Below, one piece after another: positions 12,673-23,174 of a stretch of 64,000 nucleotides of DNA. The notes under the pieces were generated by a model. It worked only from the letters and a program-made list of their open reading frames with translations, was not told where the DNA came from and searched no databases. The first letter of the stretch is position 1; every line of letters begins with the position of its first letter. The DNA comes from Cephalotus follicularis (Eukaryota; Streptophyta; Magnoliopsida; Oxalidales; Cephalotaceae), in the NCBI GenBank assembly GCA_001972305.1, contig BDDD01003352.1:49789-113788 (forward strand). Reading direction: 5' to 3'. Made by a program: the position numbers and the translations under genes.

Positions 12673-13323
12673 ATGGCCTCAACTAGCATGAACAACCAAT
12701 CTAGACACAATGACGATGTCTCCGAATTTAAGGTACCATTCTTTAGTGGTGACGATTTTCCATATTGGAAAAGTCGCATGGAAATATACCTTAAGTCTAG
12801 AGACTTTAAAAATTGGCTTAGTGTGAAAAATGGCCCTCACATCCCTACGAAATTAAATGACAAAAATGAACTCGTTTCCAAATCGGAAGATGAATGGGAT
12901 GAGGATGATTTTAGGAAATTGACTATAGACAATAAGACCCTTAATATATTGCTAGTGTCTCCAGATAAAACCGAATACAATCTAGTTAGGAGATGTACTT
13001 CCGCACATGAAGTGTGGAAATTGCTCATCCTTACCCATGAGGGTACCGAGCAAGTCAAGAATGCCAAACTTGCATTGTTAAATAGAGATTATGAATTGTT
13101 TAAAATGAAACCGAATGAATCCATCAAGAATTTATATAACCGGTTGCTTGATATTACTAATGGTCTACTTGGTCTTGGAAAGGTTTTTGGACAGGATGAG
13201 CTTGTGAGGAAATTGCTAGGGTGTCTCAACGATGAATGGGAACCCAAAGTGACGGCGATCACTAGAAGAAGAGGACTACGTTCTCTTTGCGAAACGATTC
13301 ACCAAATTCGCAAAGATGAATAA
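12673..13323 (+). pseudogene. SIRE-like gag, N-terminal part (frame 1)
   Basis: Starts at the ATG at 12673, 45 bases after the primer-binding site. The protein has the copia gag core: FFSGDDFPYWKSRMEIYL near the N-terminus, SAHEVWKLL in the middle, and a long helical region with KLLGCLNDEWEPKVTAIT. After about 13265 the reading leaves the true frame and ends at 13321-13323. In the shifted frame the text EEEDYVLFAKRF fits the normal continuation. The segment usually present between the TAIT-like and EEDY-like blocks in relatives is missing, so a deletion has joined the two out of frame. Confidence 0.85.
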
Positions 13324-13858
13324 AGCGAGAAGGTTCCAAAATAAGAACTTCAACAAAGGAGAGGCAAGAAAAATGGATCCTCCGACATGCTTTGAATGCA
13401 ACAAACCGGGACATATCAAAGTGGATTGTACTCAATTGAAGAAGAAGAAACTATTCAAGAACAAAGCCCTCAAAGCATGGCATCTTAGTGATGACGAATC
13501 CTTCGATGATGAAGTCACCGAACAAGTGGCCAACCTTTGCTTCATGGCATTGAGCGACACCGAGGATAGAGACAATGAGGTAGACGACTCTTATACCTTT
13601 GGTGAATTACAATTTGCTTTTGATGAATTACTAGTAGAATTAAAAAAGAAATGTTCTCAATGTTCATCACTTAAGAAAAATATAGTTAGCATTGAAAATG
13701 AGAAGGACTTGCTAGTAATTGAAAATGAGAAATTAAAAAGTGAACTTAGTCTCTTGAAAAATGACATAGCTAAACCTACTATGTGTAATGACCTTGCTTT
13801 AGAAAAAAGAAGTAGATTCACTCAAAGAAAAGAATGTGAATTTAGAAAAATCATTTAG
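13270..13858 (+). pseudogene. SIRE-like gag, middle part with zinc knuckle (frame 2)
   Basis: This is the continuation of gag after the frame change. It holds a CCHC knuckle, CFECNKPGHIKVDC, at about 13390-13431, then an acidic stretch (LSDDESFDDEV, LSDTEDRDNEVDD) and a probable coiled coil rich in K, E and L (IENEKDLLVIENEKLKSELS). It ends at 13856-13858, where a second frame change moves the reading to the next segment. The coiled coil between two knuckles is normal for SIRE-type gag. Confidence 0.8.
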
Positions 13859-14261
13859 TAAGTTCACATTAGGTAGCAAGAAATTAGAGGAGATGCTAGC
13901 TAGCCAAAGATCATACCTAGATAAAACCGGTATAGGTTATGCTCCTCTAGAGGTTAAGGCTAAATTTAAGAATACTAAAACTAGACCTCATTGTACCTAT
14001 TGCAATAAGATAGGACATGTTAGGAATAAATGTTTTAAAAGGATTGCACACTCACATCACTCACACACTAGACCACCTCCAAATCACAATCCAATTACAT
14101 TAAGGCAAGTGTGGGTTCCCAAGGAAACCATTACTCAAAAATGTAACATTAAAGGACCCAACAAACAATGGATACCAAGGTCAAACTATTTTGACGTTTT
14201 TGTACGTGGAACAATGCTTGTGGGCAAACCACAGCGAGGAACAACCATGGTATGTGGATAG
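13836..14261 (+). pseudogene. SIRE-like gag/pol junction with second zinc knuckle
   Basis: Third reading frame of the same polyprotein. It continues the coiled coil (LEKSFSKFTLGSKKLEEML), then shows a second CCHC knuckle, CTYCNKIGHVRNKC, and the tract WVPKETITQKCNIKGPNKQW that comes just before protease in this group. Another frame change at about 14200-14235 leads into the protease frame. There are three frame changes between 13260 and 14240 in total. Confidence 0.78.
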
Positions 14262-15981
14262 CGGGTGCTCGAAGCACATGACGGGTGACAAAAGCCTCTT
14301 CATTGATCTTAAAGAAGTTGATGGAGGAAAGGTCACCTTTGGGGACAACAACAAGGCCAAAATTGTTGGTATTGGCTCAATAGGTAACAAATTCACTACT
14401 TTCATTGAAAATGTCTCTTATGTTGTAGGCCTTAAGCATAATTTACTTAGTGTTAGCCAATTGTGTAATAAAGGATTTAAGATCAATTTTGAATCCTGTT
14501 GCTGTCACATAATTGACATTAGCACCAATGATGTGAAGTTTGTTGGTCATAAGCAAGGAAATGTGTATATTGTTTATCTAAAAGAAATGTTTTCAAAATA
14601 TGTTTGTTTTAATCCTAATACAAATGACAAATGGCTTTGGCATAGAAGGTTAGGCCATGGTGGCATGGATGTTCTTGCCAAACTTTCAAGAAAAGATTTA
14701 GTAATTGGTTTGCCAAAAATGAAATTTGAAAATGATAAATTGTGTGATGCTTGTGCACAAAACAAACAAACAAGAACATCTTTTAAAGCTAAAAATGTTG
14801 TTTCTACCACTAGAATTCTACAACTTTTACACATTGATTTGTTTGGACCAACTAGAACTTTAAGTCTTGGTGGTAAACACTATGGCTTAGTTATTGTTGA
14901 TGACTACTCTAGGTTTACTTGGGTTATTTTCTTAGCTTTAAAGAGTGATGCCTTAGATTCCTTTGTTAAATTTGGTAGACGGATTCAAAATGAAAAGAGT
15001 CTATCTATTGTTAGCATACGTAGTGATCACGGCAAAGAATTTGAAAATCCTGGTTTTGAAAACTTTTGTGATGAACTAGGTATTCACCATAACTTATCGG
15101 CTCCTAGAACTCCTCAACAAAATGGTGTTGTTGAAAGGAGGAATAGAACCCTAGAAGAAATGGGGAGAACCATGTTGTGTGAAAATAATTTGCCAAAATA
15201 TTTTTGGGCGGAAGCCGTGAACACCGCATGTTACATAATAAATAGAGTCATGATTCGATCTATTTTAAAGAAAACCCCATATGAACTCTTTAATGATAGA
15301 AAACCAAGTGTTAGTCACTTGAGACCTTTTGGTTGCAAAATTTTCATTTTAAACAATGGGAAGGATAATCTTGGAAAATTTGATGCCAAAAGTGATAAAG
15401 GAATATTTCTAGGCTACTCTTTAAATTCTAAGGCATATAGAGTATTTAATAAAAGGACTTTGATTATTGAAGAGTCTATTCATGTTTTATTTGAAGAGTC
15501 TAATAGTGCTCCGAGAAAGGGAAACATTGTTGATGATGTAGGTATCTTGGAACAAATGGAAGACTTGGACATCAACAAAGAAGATGTTGAAAGTGACAAG
15601 ATGGAAGGAGAAGGTGCACATGAAGAAGAAATTCAACCAACTCAAGTCACCAAGGAGCCCGTTGCAAGAAGAGAACGAGAGTATGTCGAAGACAACGAGG
15701 TAATCGGTAATCCTACCGAGGGGGTAAGAACTCGTTCCGCTCTTAGTGAGTATTGTGACAATGTAGCTTTTATTTCCAATATCGAACCCAAAAATATTTT
15801 TGATGCTTTAAATGATGATTGTTGGATTGTGGCTATGCAAGAGGAACTAAACCAATTTGACAAAAGTAATGTTTGGTCATTAGTTCCTAGGCCTAAAAAT
15901 CAATCCATCATCGGAACTAAATGGATTTTTAGAAATAAAATGGATGAAATGGGTTGGTTATTAGAAATAAGGCTAGATTAG
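14191..15981 (+). pseudogene. SIRE-like pol: protease, integrase, start of RT
   Basis: Protease: PWYVDSGCSKHMTG with the DSG catalytic triplet near residue 23. Pre-integrase zinc region: WHRRLGHGG ... LCDACAQNK. Integrase core with the three acids visible (HIDLFGP, IRSDHGKEF, NGVVERRNRTL), then GYIFLGYS-like and K-rich C-terminal parts. RT begins at DCWIVAMQEELNQF. One missing base near 15954 shifts the frame and ends the reading at 15979-15981. Integrase itself is uninterrupted. The integrase-before-RT order is diagnostic of copia. Confidence 0.92.
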
Positions 15982-16857
15982 TTGCACAAGGTTATAGTCA
16001 AGAAGAAGGCATTGACTATGATGAAACCTTTGCTCCCGTAGCTAGACTAGAAGCTATTAGATTGTTAATGGTCTTTGCTTGTTTTAAAGGTTTTAAGTTG
16101 CATCAAATGGATGTCAAAAGTGCATTTTTAAATGGCATTATAAATAAGGAAGTTTTTGTTAAACAACCTCCGGGATTTTAAAATATGCATTTTCCCGATC
16201 ATGTTTTTAAATTGTCTAAAGCACTTTATGGTTTAAAGCAAGCACCAAGAGCTTGGTATGAAAGGCTTTCAAAATTTCTCTTGGAAAATGATTTTAAAAG
16301 AGGTTTAGTTGATAAAACACTTTTTGTAAAAACTAAACTTAATGATATTCTTATTGTACAAATATATATGGATGACATTATATTTGGTTCTACTAACGAT
16401 TCTCTTTGTGTTGAGTTTGCTAACACTATGCAAGGTGAATTCGAGATGAGCATGATGGGAGAACTCAAATATTTCCTTGGATTTCAAATCCAACAAGGAA
16501 ATGAAGGAACCTTCATCAACCAATCCAAATACACCAAGGACCTACTCAAAAGATTTGGAATGGAACACTCAAAGCCGCTAAAGCAACAACTTTGTGACTT
16601 CGGCATTAGCATTAGCAATGTATGCATAAAATGTGATAATACTAGTGCTATCAATTTGAGTAGAAATCCTGTTCAACACTCTAAGTCTAAGCATATTGAA
16701 ATTAGACATCATTTTCTTAGAGACCATGTTGAAAAGGGTGACATTTTTCTTGAATATATTGACACCTTCAACCAAGATGCAGATATATTCACAAAGCCGC
16801 TGGACAATGAAAGATTCTGCACATTGCGAAGGGAGCTAGGTACGCAAAATCCCTCAT
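15954..16857 (+). pseudogene. SIRE-like pol: RT and remnant RNase H
   Basis: Continues RT after the frameshift ([38 protein letters not shown]). The catalytic YMDD box is at about 16361-16372. An in-frame stop is at 16179-16181 where relatives have a Glu-type residue. After MEHSKPLK near 16576 the sequence jumps straight to QQLCDFGI. In relatives about 150 residues lie between these, covering the end of RT and most of RNase H (including the TAEAEYIA block), so these are deleted. The end, HSKSKHIEIRHHFLRDHV ... DIFTKPL, is intact to the stop near 16858. Confidence 0.88.
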
Positions 16858-17264
16858 AACTCTCAATATATGTGCAATTGTGATGCTTTGCTAAATATTG
16901 TGTGATTTGGTTGAAAAATGTTTTTAAAAGATCATCAGGCATTAAACATTGAGTTTTTAACTCAATAACATATATTAGCTCATGTACCTAGGTTGATATT
17001 AGTCCATAATAGTTAACCAATGGTTTGCAAAACAAATTGGATTGGCATTATCTGCATTTCCAAATTCTGCAGAAAACAGCCGACTTGACAATTTGTCCAG
17101 TCGACTGCCTGCCATCTAGTCGACTGACATTAAAGGCCCAGTCGACTGGAAGTGCAGGAATTAGGGTTTTAAACCCGAATTCCCATTTGCTCTCTCACTT
17201 TTCTCCCAATTCTAAAAACGCCCAAACCCTAAACTCTCTCAATTTCGACCTACATTCGACTCAA
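16858..17264 (+). promoter_or_regulatory. spacer between pol and third ORF with GTCGAC repeats
   Basis: No coding sequence. From 17079 to 17153 it holds four repeats of the same class as the LTR U3 cluster (CAGCCGACTTG, CCAGTCGACTGCC, TAGTCGACTGAC, CCCAGTCGACTGG). Two telobox-like motifs follow, TTAGGGTTT near 17162 and AAACCCTAA near 17224, just before the third ORF's ATG at 17265. The LTR-type repeats inside the element suggest an internal control region for the third ORF. That is inference from position; no TATA box is obvious. Confidence 0.5.
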
Positions 17265-17607
17265 ATGGCACCAAAGAAGCAAAAGCGCATGACTACAAGG
17301 CAACCAAGTGCATCTCAAGCGGAATTGGACTATGACAACAACCTCTTTCTCTCCAAAGAGAAGGAAATTCGGTATAATTCCGTTTTTAGCTTTGTGAAGT
17401 TACATTTTGAAAAATGGTTGACTAGAGATGTTTTAGTTAGTAATCTAGCTATTGTCATGACTTGGTTAGAAACAATGGGTTGGTTTGACTATCTTTGCTC
17501 ATCACATGTCATTTACCCTAGATTAGTCAAGTTATTTTATGCAAATCTAGAGTCTTCCACTACTTGTGTTGCAAATTCCTTTGTTCTAGGCAATCCTATA
17601 TCCATAA
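17265..17607 (+). pseudogene. SIRE-like third ORF, 5' part
   Basis: Begins MAPKKQKRMTTRQPS with a basic N-terminus, then a region with FVKLHFEKWLT and RLVKLFYANLE. The latter resembles the domain often annotated in plants as a putative plant transposon protein, found after pol in SIRE-like elements and sometimes called envelope-like. No signal peptide or membrane segment is evident. A solo LTR flanked by CATAA interrupts it at 17608. Removing that LTR and one CATAA copy would keep the frame and give about 375 codons with no stop. Function is unknown; I do not call it an envelope. Confidence 0.75.
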
Positions 17608-20116
17608 TGTCACACCCGTTTATAGAAAACGCGATATTAAAGCGGTAAAGACAATTAACAAGAAATACAGCTCGTGAAAATCCATGAAAATTAAAACTTT
17701 TCCAAGAATAACAGTTGCGGAAGCATCTCAAAACATAAGCTGTAAACACGTAACGTGCGTCCCATACCGCACGCTACCCAAATACAAGTTATCAAGGTTA
17801 ATCGCCCATAAAACGGAGCATGAAATACAGTACAATACAAAATTCCCTCAGAAATGGGACCATAACAATGGTACATCCCAAACCGTAATCCACAAAGGTT
17901 TAAACAAAACAGGAAGATAAACAAAATCAAGAATATAACAACTTGATCTTCGTCCGTGCTGATCCAACAGTCCGCTGTATTAATCTGTAAAGTAGGGGGT
18001 TAGCCTTTGTCCTCACTCGGCTAAGTCATACCAGTAAATCGGGATCCACATAATGCATGTCATGACATGAATGCATAAATGATGCAGTACAGTAGAGACC
18101 CAGTTTGTACATATATAAAAATATATATACGTATAACAGTACAGTAAAATATCGGTTTTACATATATAAGAAATATATGTATACAGTAACAGTACAGTAG
18201 TAACCCGGCCAGGGTTACGTCAACAACCATAGTAATGTCCAAGAAGGACCAAAAGGCAGTACAGTATGTCCGCATAGGAGCACAACAGGCAGTCAGGATG
18301 TCCACATAGGACCACAACAACAGTTATAGCGCCGCCAACTCCTGGCCCCATGCTACACTCCCACTACGGTCCCCACTTCGGGCAACTGAGCGAGGCAACA
18401 GTACAGTGAGTCACCTAGCCATGCTCGTGGCCCCTAGGTACAACCCTACCACTAGTCGGTGCTGGCAACCTCCGCCATGCAACTAGCAGCTCAAACACAA
18501 TCACAAGTAATTCACAGAGCAAACAGTAACAGTAGTGTAAATCGTTTATCCGTTCGGTCGAAAATACGTTATTTAATCAATACATATTTTCATACTCAAA
18601 ATATCTTATTCCGAGCTCACATATGCATTTCTAAAGTATTAACACATTAGAAATCATAAACAATACACAAACAGTACACAATCAAGCAGTAAACAATGCA
18701 TATGCAATACACACATATGCTCAAATGCACCCTAACAGGAATCGGGATCGTTTCGTATCATTAAGAGAAGAAAACCCCAAACAGTAACAAAGACGTCGAC
18801 GTCTTTCCAAAAGGCGTCGATGTCTTTCACGTCAGGCGTCGATGTCCAAGTCTCAGTGTCAGCACGTTCTTCTACAGAAGGCGTCGATGTTATAAAAAAG
18901 GCGTCGATGTCTTTCACATCTAAAACCAGGTAGGTAGCCTAGGGTGTCGATGTCCTTCCATAGACGTCGATCCCTTTCAATCAGTAACAAGGCAAAACTT
19001 TAAAAGACGTCGATGTTCAACTAAAGGAGTCGATGTCTTTTCTAACAGTAGTCGTCTTCTACCTCACGACTTAACAAACAGTAGCCTTAACAACCCAATA
19101 TTATACATAACAACAGGTTTTCATGGCAAGAAACCAACATGCAGATACTCCAAACATATCTAGCATATCATGGCATCAAACAGTAACAATGTCATTCCAA
19201 GAATCATGCATTTTTATACATTCGAAATCATAAACCATGCATAGATATCAAACTCGAAATTACAGTATGGCTTTCCCCTACCTCTGGTCTCAAGTTAGAA
19301 ACCGAAAGTCCACCTCTTTTAGTATTCCACGAAGTCACTTGAGTTCCCAGGTACGGCTTGGAAGCTCCCTGGTTTGTCCTAGCAGTTGGTGTGCAAGCTC
19401 CAAGCTTCTTTGCTCAACAATGGTGGAAACGTTTTCTCTCTGTCTTCTGGTGTTATAAAACGAGAGAGATAAGCGGGGAGGACTATACTTATGCAGAGGA
19501 CCGCCCCTCCCAACATCCTTCTTCTGCCATTTAACATGCACACGCGTGTTCTCTCCCTTTTCTCAGATTTCTGCATTTTCTCTTTTGTCTTCTTCTTCCT
19601 TTCTTATGCAGGTTGCATGTGAGGGTGGGAATTCCTTGCATGTTCCATGTGAGGGCATGTTTGTGCATGTCTGGCAATACACTAGCACGATCACCACGTC
19701 ACCATGCACTCGTAGAGGTATCTGTAAAGCCCCTAAGATTCCCCACTGCATGTTACGCTGCCAGCGAAGAACGTGACAGCCACTCACTAAAACGGCGTCG
19801 ACGTCTTCATTTAGACGTCGATGTCTTTCCATTTTTGTAAGAAGGTGTCGATGCCTTCTCCCAAAGTCGACATGCATGCCCACGCATTCACGTGTACTCT
19901 GGTTCACAAAGTCGTCGACGTCTTTCCCAAAGACGTCGATGTCTTTATCCCATAACAACGTCGTTTCAAGCTTTAACATACTCATTCCATTCCTAAGTCT
20001 ATGAATAGGGTTTACAAGCACCTTTTGAGTTCGAAAACTCAGCATTCTCGTTAAATCAAGTTTGTGATTACATCATAAATCGAAATATTACATTCAGGAA
20101 ATTACCGGGCGTTACA
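17608..20116 (-). mobile_element. solo gypsy LTR (minus) inside SIRE-like third ORF
   Basis: Reads TGTCACACCCG on the left and GGGCGTTACA on the right, with CATAA directly outside both ends (17603-17607, 20117-20121). On the minus strand it is an LTR starting TGTAACGCCC and ending GGGTGTGACA, 2509 bp, with no internal region, hence solo. It has two clusters of AAAGACGTCGACGTCTTT-type repeats (18789-19055, 19793-19945). It shares with A, B and C a GAG/GTAGGG site (minus, 19284-19276) and a CTTAGCC...CTAAC...TTACAG module (minus, about 18026-17985). It belongs to the same broad gypsy group as those elements. Confidence 0.92.
18789..18806. repeat. 18-bp perfect palindrome AAAGACGTCGACGTCTTT
   Basis: The clearest member of the third palindrome class. 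Degenerate copies follow at about 18810-18830, 18835-18850, 18880-18920, 18960-18990, 19005-19040 and again at 19793-19945. Most differ at CpG positions. Confidence 0.85.
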
Positions 20117-20121
20117 CATAA

Positions 20122-20906
20122 CCCCTGATTTGATAGCCGAAACCCTAGGAATTCCCAATGCCGGAATCACTCATTTCAATGATGTAAAGAAACTAGAAGC
20201 CTTAGGGATTTGTTTAGAGCATTCGAATTTTAATCCGATCATGATCGTGACTAGTAGTAACCTCCCTATTGCCACTAGGATCATTCTCTTGCTTGTCACA
20301 AACACTTTCCTACCAAGAGAAGGCTCGCACACTCTTCCTTTGGAGCAAGACCTTAAATTCGTAGCTTGTGTCAAGAATGGGACTCTAGTAAACCTTCCTT
20401 ATCTTATAATCAACCACTTGTTATCTAGACCAAATCACGTTCCTTATCCTATGCTTCTTATTAGGATTTTTGAATCTCTAAACCTAAACATTCCTAATGA
20501 TGAGCAGTATGTCAAACCATCTTATAAGCAATTGATTAATAAGGTTGGGCTTAGAATTTGTAATATTCGTTTTGAGGATGGATTGTGGGTTAAGTTACAT
20601 TCTGGGGGAAGAGAGCAAGTGAGAGAACAAGCAAATGTTAGAGCTGGTGATGATGAGGATGACGATGAGGATGATACTCAACAGTTTGAGATGAGAGCAC
20701 ATGTCGGAACGAGCAGCAGCAACAGCAGACCTACCCTGGAGTCTCTTCGGGCTAGGATGGACTTAGCTCAAGCCGACATTGAGTACCTCAAAGGGAGAAT
20801 GGACCAGTTTTGTGAGGGTCAAGCCACTATCATTCAGAGACAAGCCAATCTCATACAGATGTTTCAGAACGCATTCCCTCAAAACCCTCCTCCCGATTCC
20901 ACTTGA
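20122..20906 (+). pseudogene. SIRE-like third ORF, 3' part
   Basis: Resumes in frame after the solo LTR and its right CATAA. It carries the conserved-looking LIAETLGIPN segment, a hydrophobic stretch (IATRIILLLVTNTFL), a long acidic run (DDEDDDEDD) and a C-terminal helix suited to a coiled coil (SLRARMDLAQADIEYLKGRM). The stop is at 20904-20906. It is fully open, unlike gag and pol of the same element. The hydrophobic stretch is short and interrupted, so a membrane role is not supported. Confidence 0.75.
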
Positions 20907-21250
20907 GCTACATCTGTTGCATCTCATGTTTTCTTTGTATTTTCGAACTTGGTAATGTAATGTCGTTCTTCAAACTTTGATGAATTATGTAAAAGACAAT
21001 GTGTGGTAATGTACTTGATGTTTTAAGTGTTTAATGATAATATGCTTTGATCTTAAATATTTGTGTTGAATGAATGTGGTTCCTCCTATTGCTTTGATCT
21101 TATTGTTAAAATTGAATATGCATGCATATGTTGAGGGGGAGCTCTTCAATCCGTGCTTTGATTGAGGGGGAGCTTCCGTTTCTCTTTTTGTTGTTTGACA
21201 AAAAGGGGGAGAAATACATTTTGCATTGCATAGTAATGTTTGGAGAAGAG

Positions 21251-21386
21251 CATTTGCATTAGGAGAGATATATGGTATGGTGGGGGAGAGATATATAATG
21301 TTTGCATATTGCAAAATGCATTTACATTAGGAGAGATATATGGCATGGTGGGGGAGAGATATATAATGTTTGCATATTGCAAAATG
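21251..21386 (+). repeat. 68-bp tandem duplication
   Basis: Two copies, 21251-21318 and 21319-21386, each starting CATTTRCATTAGGAGAGATA and ending GCAAAATG. They differ at two positions that I can see (G/A near the start, T/C in the middle). Confidence 0.92.
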
Positions 21387-21607
21387 GTTATGCATTTTTT
21401 TTTGTATTTTGATATTGAAGATGAGTTGTATTGACGTTGCATATTTTGTTCAAAATGGATATTCGTTGAAAATCTTGTGTTGAGAAAGTGTATTTTGATA
21501 GGTCATATGCAATGGTTATGATACATTTGATCATATTGAACTTTGGAAACTAAAAGTGCTTAATTTGTCAAGAAGTTATGCAAAATGATCATGTTTTGTC
21601 AATCATC

Positions 21608-21620
21608 AAAAAGGGGGAGA
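21608..21620 (+). other. polypurine tract of SIRE-like element
   Basis: AAAAAGGGGGAGA lies directly before the 3' LTR start TGTTGACC (21622). Confidence 0.85.
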
Positions 21621-21621
21621 T

Positions 21622-22772
21622 TGTTGACCTTTGCCACCCAGTTAATTGCATTAACATATGTTATTTTGATGATTAACAAAAATATAACACTTGTATGCAT
21701 AATTCTCTGAGCTACAACTTCATATACTCACTTGATTTTATGTCCAAAGTTGTGCCAAGGCTATTTCTGCAGGTACAGGGCAATCCAGCCGACTTCCAAG
21801 CAATCTAGCCGACTGCCAAGGATGAGTAGTCGACTGCCATGGGTTGAGTAGCCGAATGCTTCTTCAAACAAGTCCAGAAACTGCAGGAACACATGATCCA
21901 GCCGACTGCCACAGGGGAGCAATCGACTGCAAGGCCAAACCAGTCGACTACCAGGGAATCCAGCCGACTGTCCACATATGTGCAATATCAGGCAGAAGTT
22001 TTTGTAACTCCTTATTTAGCTCCAACAGCCAACTGGAACAGAGCACCAGTCGACTACCATGTCCACCAGCCGACTTCCCAGAGGAAGCAGTCGACTGTCC
22101 ATCACCAACGGCTATATTGAAAATACGCGCCATCAAATCCAGCGGACTGCCGTATAAATCCAGCCGACTGGATTGTAACTGAACTTCAAAAATAGATCCA
22201 TTGGAGCACAAGTATAAATGCCAAAGTGGAGCATTCTTTCGGGCATCTCTTGCAATCATAGTGAATATTCATTCTAGTCAACTTAAGCACAATTCCAAGA
22301 TTTCAAAACATCATAAGAGATCATATCAAAGCTATCCCTAACATTGCAAAGCCTTCGAAATTTACATTTTCTATACATTAAGAGCTTTGTGAAAATTGTG
22401 CGCAATTGTAAACAAATTCGTTGAGAATTTGTATATCCTTCAAACACTTTATTTCACACATAAACAAGAGAGGTTGTCTCTTGTTTTTGCTCGGTTGGAG
22501 CAAATTTGTATTCGCTTGGTTGGAGCGAAGGTAGTTGAAGCTCGGTTGGAGTTTCAAGCCCGGATTGGGGCATACTTAGTGAAATACTCAAGGGGAGGCC
22601 TTGGGGAGTGGACGTGGGCGGTTTGCCGAACCACTATACATCTGTTTGCAATCTCTCTCAACCCTACACTCTTTACATTTCTGCATTTATGTGATTGATT
22701 TTAAGTTGTTTCTTGTTTAATTGCTAGTTAATTTTTTAAAAGTCTATTCACCCCCCCTCTAGACTTCCTACA
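21622..22772 (+). repeat. SIRE-like 3' LTR
   Basis: 1151 bp, near-identical to the 5' LTR. GTCGAC-type cluster 21783-22172, TATA box 22213-22219, end CTTCCTACA. GATTT follows at 22773-22777. Confidence 0.93.
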
Positions 22773-22777
22773 GATTT

Positions 22778-23174
22778 AAATGTGGTTTCAAAGACTGAAT
22801 ATTGTTTCAAAAGACTATTTATACATTTTGAATAAATGTATTGTTGAAGTATTTTATAACCTATAAACTACTTGGAAACGGATTGATTTTTGGATTGATT
22901 GTTTGATTGTGATTGAGACTGATGCAGTGTCGGCCGGAGGGGCGGAGATTGTCACTGATGGCTGACGGTGGGTTGCGCTCTAGGTTCCAGGAGATGGCTA
23001 GGGACACCCAAAATGGTTACTTAGCTGTAGTGCAAGTAACATTAGATTGACTGACCTGCTTCGAGTCGGCCAGAGACGGGCCTGAAGTAGGAGAATGGCA
23101 TCGGGGATAGGAGATGGCGACGCGGTTCGTACGTATTGATGGATTGATTGGTCCTTTGTGACTTGATTGATGGA
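22778..23174 (+). repeat. gypsy A 3' LTR, second piece
   Basis: Continues the A LTR (equivalent to about 4301-4695 of the 5' copy) between the SIRE-like element and the next solo LTR. Its last five bases, ATGGA (23170-23174), are that LTR's left target duplication. Confidence 0.9.

Larger units (their letters stand above)
20907..21621 (+). other. 3' untranslated region of SIRE-like element with purine tracts
   Basis: No coding sequence. It contains repeated purine blocks: TTGAGGGGGAGCTC near 21131, TTGAGGGGGAGCTTC near 21162, AAAAAGGGGGAGAAA near 21198, and the final AAAAAGGGGGAGA before the LTR. The earlier blocks resemble the terminal polypurine tract and may prime extra plus-strand starts. 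A 68-bp tandem duplication lies within (listed separately). Confidence 0.65.
11467..22772 (+). mobile_element. SIRE-like Ty1/copia element with third ORF
   Basis: Complete structure: 5' LTR 11467-12615, primer-binding site 12618-12628, gag, pol in copia order (PR-integrase-RT-RNase H), a third ORF downstream of pol, polypurine tract, and 3' LTR 21622-22772. GATTT duplications flank it (11462-11466 and 22773-22777). Copia domain order with a long 3' ORF after pol is the layout described for the SIRE (Maximus) lineage, and the gag text fits that lineage. It has a frameshifted gag, a frameshift and a stop in pol, and a deletion in RNase H, so it cannot move on its own. A solo LTR interrupts the third ORF. 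Confidence 0.93.

Noticed and set aside
17265..20906. Calling the third ORF a retroviral envelope
   Set aside because: No signal peptide, clear membrane anchor or cleavage site is visible; the visible parts suggest a nuclear or cytoplasmic protein of unknown role.
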